Part shown: in pieces, positions 6,601 to 7,629 of the stretch
How positions within the stretch are numbered: the first letter of the stretch is position 1
Layout: the number at the start of each line of letters is the position of its first letter
Assembly (NCBI GenBank): GCA_041694215.1
Contig: JASMTO010000161.1
Location: 1-7,629 of the forward strand
Length of the DNA stretch: 7,629 nt
Origin: Flexistipes sp041694215
GTDB lineage: Bacteria; Chrysiogenota; Deferribacteres; Deferribacterales; Flexistipitaceae
Direction: 5' to 3'
Position numbers and translations under genes: made by a program
Notes under the pieces: model-generated
The model's database searches: none
Told to the model about the DNA's origin: nothing
What the model saw: the letters and a program-made list of their open reading frames with translations, nothing else

Positions 6601-6661
6601 GCTGGAATATGAGGAAAACAATTGCCTTCAAAATTACAGGAGGATTGAAAACTATGAGTGA
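3644..6661 (+). CDS. addB: AddB-like subunit of AddAB helicase-nuclease (PD-(D/E)XK nuclease with 4Fe-4S staple)
   Basis: This 1005-residue protein is the nuclease and scaffold partner of AddA, acting in the cytoplasm on double-strand DNA ends. The C-terminal nuclease is clear: RGTLLHRIFE with H738, GRIDRID at 850-856 (D853), YKIIDYKTG at 863-871 (D867, K869), and QLQHALY at 887-893. Four cysteines form the iron-sulphur staple seen in AddB: C702 (SCPLRFFF) upstream of the nuclease, and C966-x2-C969-x5-C975 (CRFCDYKEIC) after it, the same final spacing as I recall for Bacillus AddB. The N-terminal two thirds is a degenerate UvrD-like helicase region, with HVTGFQNGIWHDRKHNFILGLDAEKFPG near 500 recalling the late helicase motifs. 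The N-terminus (KRKILVMPSYTEGLSLLNSL) has no Walker A, unlike Bacillus AddB. At 1005 residues it is somewhat shorter than the Bacillus protein. The ATG at 3644 has GGTGA three bases upstream, a usable site because it matches the 3' part of the Shine-Dalgarno consensus. The gene overlaps addA by 8 bp. Confidence 0.9.
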   Translation: MKSILKSLENICSENITKRKILVMPSYTEGLSLLNSLALNTVNIANIKVETPLSLAKDISKLSLYKSGKDFLDRSSARYVVLNLFNELLTVNELKYFRQLSPSVGVISELENVLYELRITDFTHSAFPENSFIDPAKEHDIKTLLQKYEKYLEYNNRIDEPGLYKHSIQMLQKDSFHKDKLFLIPANLELPLLAKNFISMITENNHKIIKFTIVQSLNVPENYYSNNPYLDTIDNCFSWLYELNNSENPDKNPGLQIYKAYGESNESKKVIRILKRDAINFDDAVIYTTSSQQYNQILYDLSCTYNIPTTFEEGISVSNTSPGKLLLSVLEWISEKYSVPKFCTMLTGGFFKFSNNEISPLKISKILKESKIAWGRKRYKKILENELAKTTNDYKTEILNVVLSELNSIFDEIPDAENDASISLSEFAKGLVNILNKHTRIKHETDASALTTLTENLSNLADYSTQEFQENEIIKMLKKLVYGININASSAKPGHIHVTGFQNGIWHDRKHNFILGLDAEKFPGKGGESPFLLDMEKEQIGHIQTSIQKKSRNIYKMTELLANTNGKIYAMFTNYDTEAVRLQSPSSLLLQIYRLQEKLSESTPDKEHIESYLPFKNSEKEILDETELWLHKAFYSGGINNNEEIFASAYPVFNKGLLALSERQSTLNEYNGCELNISDEIVNKLLFEKSFSNAKLETIGSCPLRFFFQNVLYLKPLEEYEYDPWRWLDPLERGTLLHRIFELFYKELKNKNEIPEFDKHIGLLENIAKTETEGLKNLLQPPSETIYESEFNEILDSCRIFLQKESTKLSKEGQPLYLELYFGSYPENENSSFPPAVFTLPSGREIKLSGRIDRIDQLNDGSYKIIDYKTGSTRDYSSNEYFKKGKQLQHALYSLAFEKLMGNKYKVSESGYYFPTTKGEGSEYMYPPSDGNHKREEVLEITDILLDNIENRFFPPVKYDNKNDSCRFCDYKEICDREKNDSLTKMLEYEENNCLQNYRRIENYE
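5090..5107. repeat. 18-bp perfect palindrome inside addB
   Basis: GGCATTAATATTAATGCC is its own reverse complement over all 18 bases. It lies within coding sequence for YGININAS. It may be chance in AT-rich DNA; no promoter or gene boundary is near it. Confidence 0.5.
6638..6644 (+). promoter_or_regulatory. strong ribosome binding site for addA inside the end of addB
   Basis: AGGAGGA lies within the last codons of addB, nine bases before the addA ATG at 6654. It fixes the addA start and shows that addA can be initiated independently or by re-initiation at the ATGAGTGA overlap, which keeps the two subunits at similar levels. Confidence 0.75.
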
Positions 6662-7629
6662 TCAAGCTCTCAAGGACAGCCAGGCAAGAAAGAAAATTAT
6701 AAATGATCTTGATACAAATTTTTTAGTGGAAGCCGGTGCCGGCTCCGGTAAGACATCAAGCCTTGTTAAAAGGATTACGTCGTTAATCACTAACGGAAAA
6801 CATAAAATCTCAGAAATAGCCGCTATTACTTTTACCAAAAAGGCTGCTTCTGAGCTTATGGAAAGACTTTTAAATGAATTGGAAGACCGACACAATTCAG
6901 AAACAGACCCTACCATAAAAAAGAACCTTTATGAAGCGATAAACAACTTTGACCAGTGTTTTACCGGTACAATACACTCATTTTGCTCCGGCATATTGAG
7001 GGAAAGACCTGTGGAGGCTGGAGTTGACCCGGATTTCGATGAAATAGATGATTCAGACGAGTTTGGTTTGATTACTGAAGTCTGGAACGAGTTTATCAAG
7101 TCCACAAGAGCTGAGAATCCTGATATGCTAAAATTGACGGAGAAAATTGGGGTATCGCCTGAAGAGCTTCAGGATAGTTTTGTTATGCTGAATAAATATC
7201 CGGAAATCAAAATACACGCTGAAAAATCTGGAAAACCGGATTTAAAGCCTGCTGTTGAAAAAGTGTTAGAGGTCTGTAAAGAGGCTTCAGAATACATCCC
7301 TGATGAAGAACCGGATAAAGGGTACGATGCTTTTCAAAAAAATGTGCAATCAACGCTCAGATTAAATGAATATAGAGATATTTATGAAGATAAGTATGCA
7401 ATAAAGATATTAACAAAATTTGAGAAAGTACCCAAAATAACACAAAACAGATGGATTGATAAAAAAACTGCAAAAAATTTCCATGATGTAATACTGCCGG
7501 ATTTGGTTGAAAACACTGTTTATCCAGTATTAAGAAAACACAGAGAACATATTTATCCTTATTTTATAGTTTTTTTTCAAGATGCACTAAGGTATTATGA
7601 AAACAAGAGGAATCAGGAATCAATTCTGA
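6654..7629 (+). CDS. addA: AddA/RecB-like UvrD-family helicase-nuclease, N-terminal part (3' truncated by window edge)
   Basis: The frame is open from ATG 6654 to the last base, giving 325 complete codons of a protein that in this family is usually over 1000 residues. It should be the motor helicase (3'-5' polarity in AddA), with a second nuclease domain at its unseen C-terminus. Visible superfamily 1A motifs are a Q-motif-like DSQARKKI (8-15), Walker A EAGAGSGKT (26-34, with K33 for ATP), motif Ia AITFTKKAASEL (57-68), and TIHSFC (106-111), followed by LRERPVEAGVDPDF typical of RecB/AddA relatives. Motif II (DEFQDT-like) is not reached before the edge. The start is set by AGGAGGA nine bases upstream and by the ATGAGTGA overlap with addB. 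Gene order addB-addA on one strand with no recC or recD in view supports the AddAB assignment. A generic UvrD-family label is the safe alternative. Confidence 0.88.
   Translation, partial: MSDQALKDSQARKKIINDLDTNFLVEAGAGSGKTSSLVKRITSLITNGKHKISEIAAITFTKKAASELMERLLNELEDRHNSETDPTIKKNLYEAINNFDQCFTGTIHSFCSGILRERPVEAGVDPDFDEIDDSDEFGLITEVWNEFIKSTRAENPDMLKLTEKIGVSPEELQDSFVMLNKYPEIKIHAEKSGKPDLKPAVEKVLEVCKEASEYIPDEEPDKGYDAFQKNVQSTLRLNEYRDIYEDKYAIKILTKFEKVPKITQNRWIDKKTAKNFHDVILPDLVENTVYPVLRKHREHIYPYFIVFFQDALRYYENKRNQESIL

Overview
The window is AT-rich bacterial DNA with tightly packed genes and strong AGGAGG-type ribosome sites. It joins a housekeeping recombination locus on the right to a patch of small, poorly conserved accessory genes on the left. 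The adjacent genes for an AddB-like and an AddA/RecB-like protein point to a bacterium that repairs double-strand breaks with AddAB rather than RecBCD. The phylum cannot be fixed from this sequence; a Deferribacteres-like or other AT-rich Gram-negative anaerobe is only a guess.

Layout, left to right. (1) 1-369 (+) is the 3' end of a gene that enters from outside and was not recognised. (2) 1462-430 (-) holds two unrecognised 165-residue proteins in a probable two-gene operon; the second has a GTG start and a very good ribosome site. (3) 1835-1617 (-) encodes a 72-residue protein resembling the antitoxin half of type II toxin-antitoxin pairs, but no toxin gene follows it. (4) A 203-bp divergent intergenic region contains a 17-bp inverted repeat. 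(5) 2039-3442 (+) encodes a 467-residue AAA+ ATPase of the archaeal-ATPase/DUF234 type, with a Walker ATPase, a winged-helix segment and a PD-(D/E)XK-like C-terminus. (6) 3644-6661 (+) encodes AddB, with an intact nuclease and a four-cysteine iron-sulphur staple. (7) 6654 to the window end (+) is the N-terminal part of AddA, overlapping addB by 8 bp and running off the edge.

AddB and AddA should form one heterodimeric helicase-nuclease that resects double-strand ends for RecA and also degrades foreign linear DNA. The small genes and the DUF234 ATPase have no demonstrated link to it.

The most unusual observation is a pair of imperfect 34-bp repeats (26 of 34 positions identical, ungapped) in opposite orientation at 1562-1595 and 3527-3560. 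They enclose the antitoxin-like gene and the ATPase gene as a block of about 2.0 kb. Each copy lies just downstream of a stop codon and can form a small CGTC/GACG hairpin. They could be ends of a mobile cassette, or copies of a dispersed 3'-end element; the sequence alone does not decide. No RNA genes, CRISPR arrays or transposase genes were seen.
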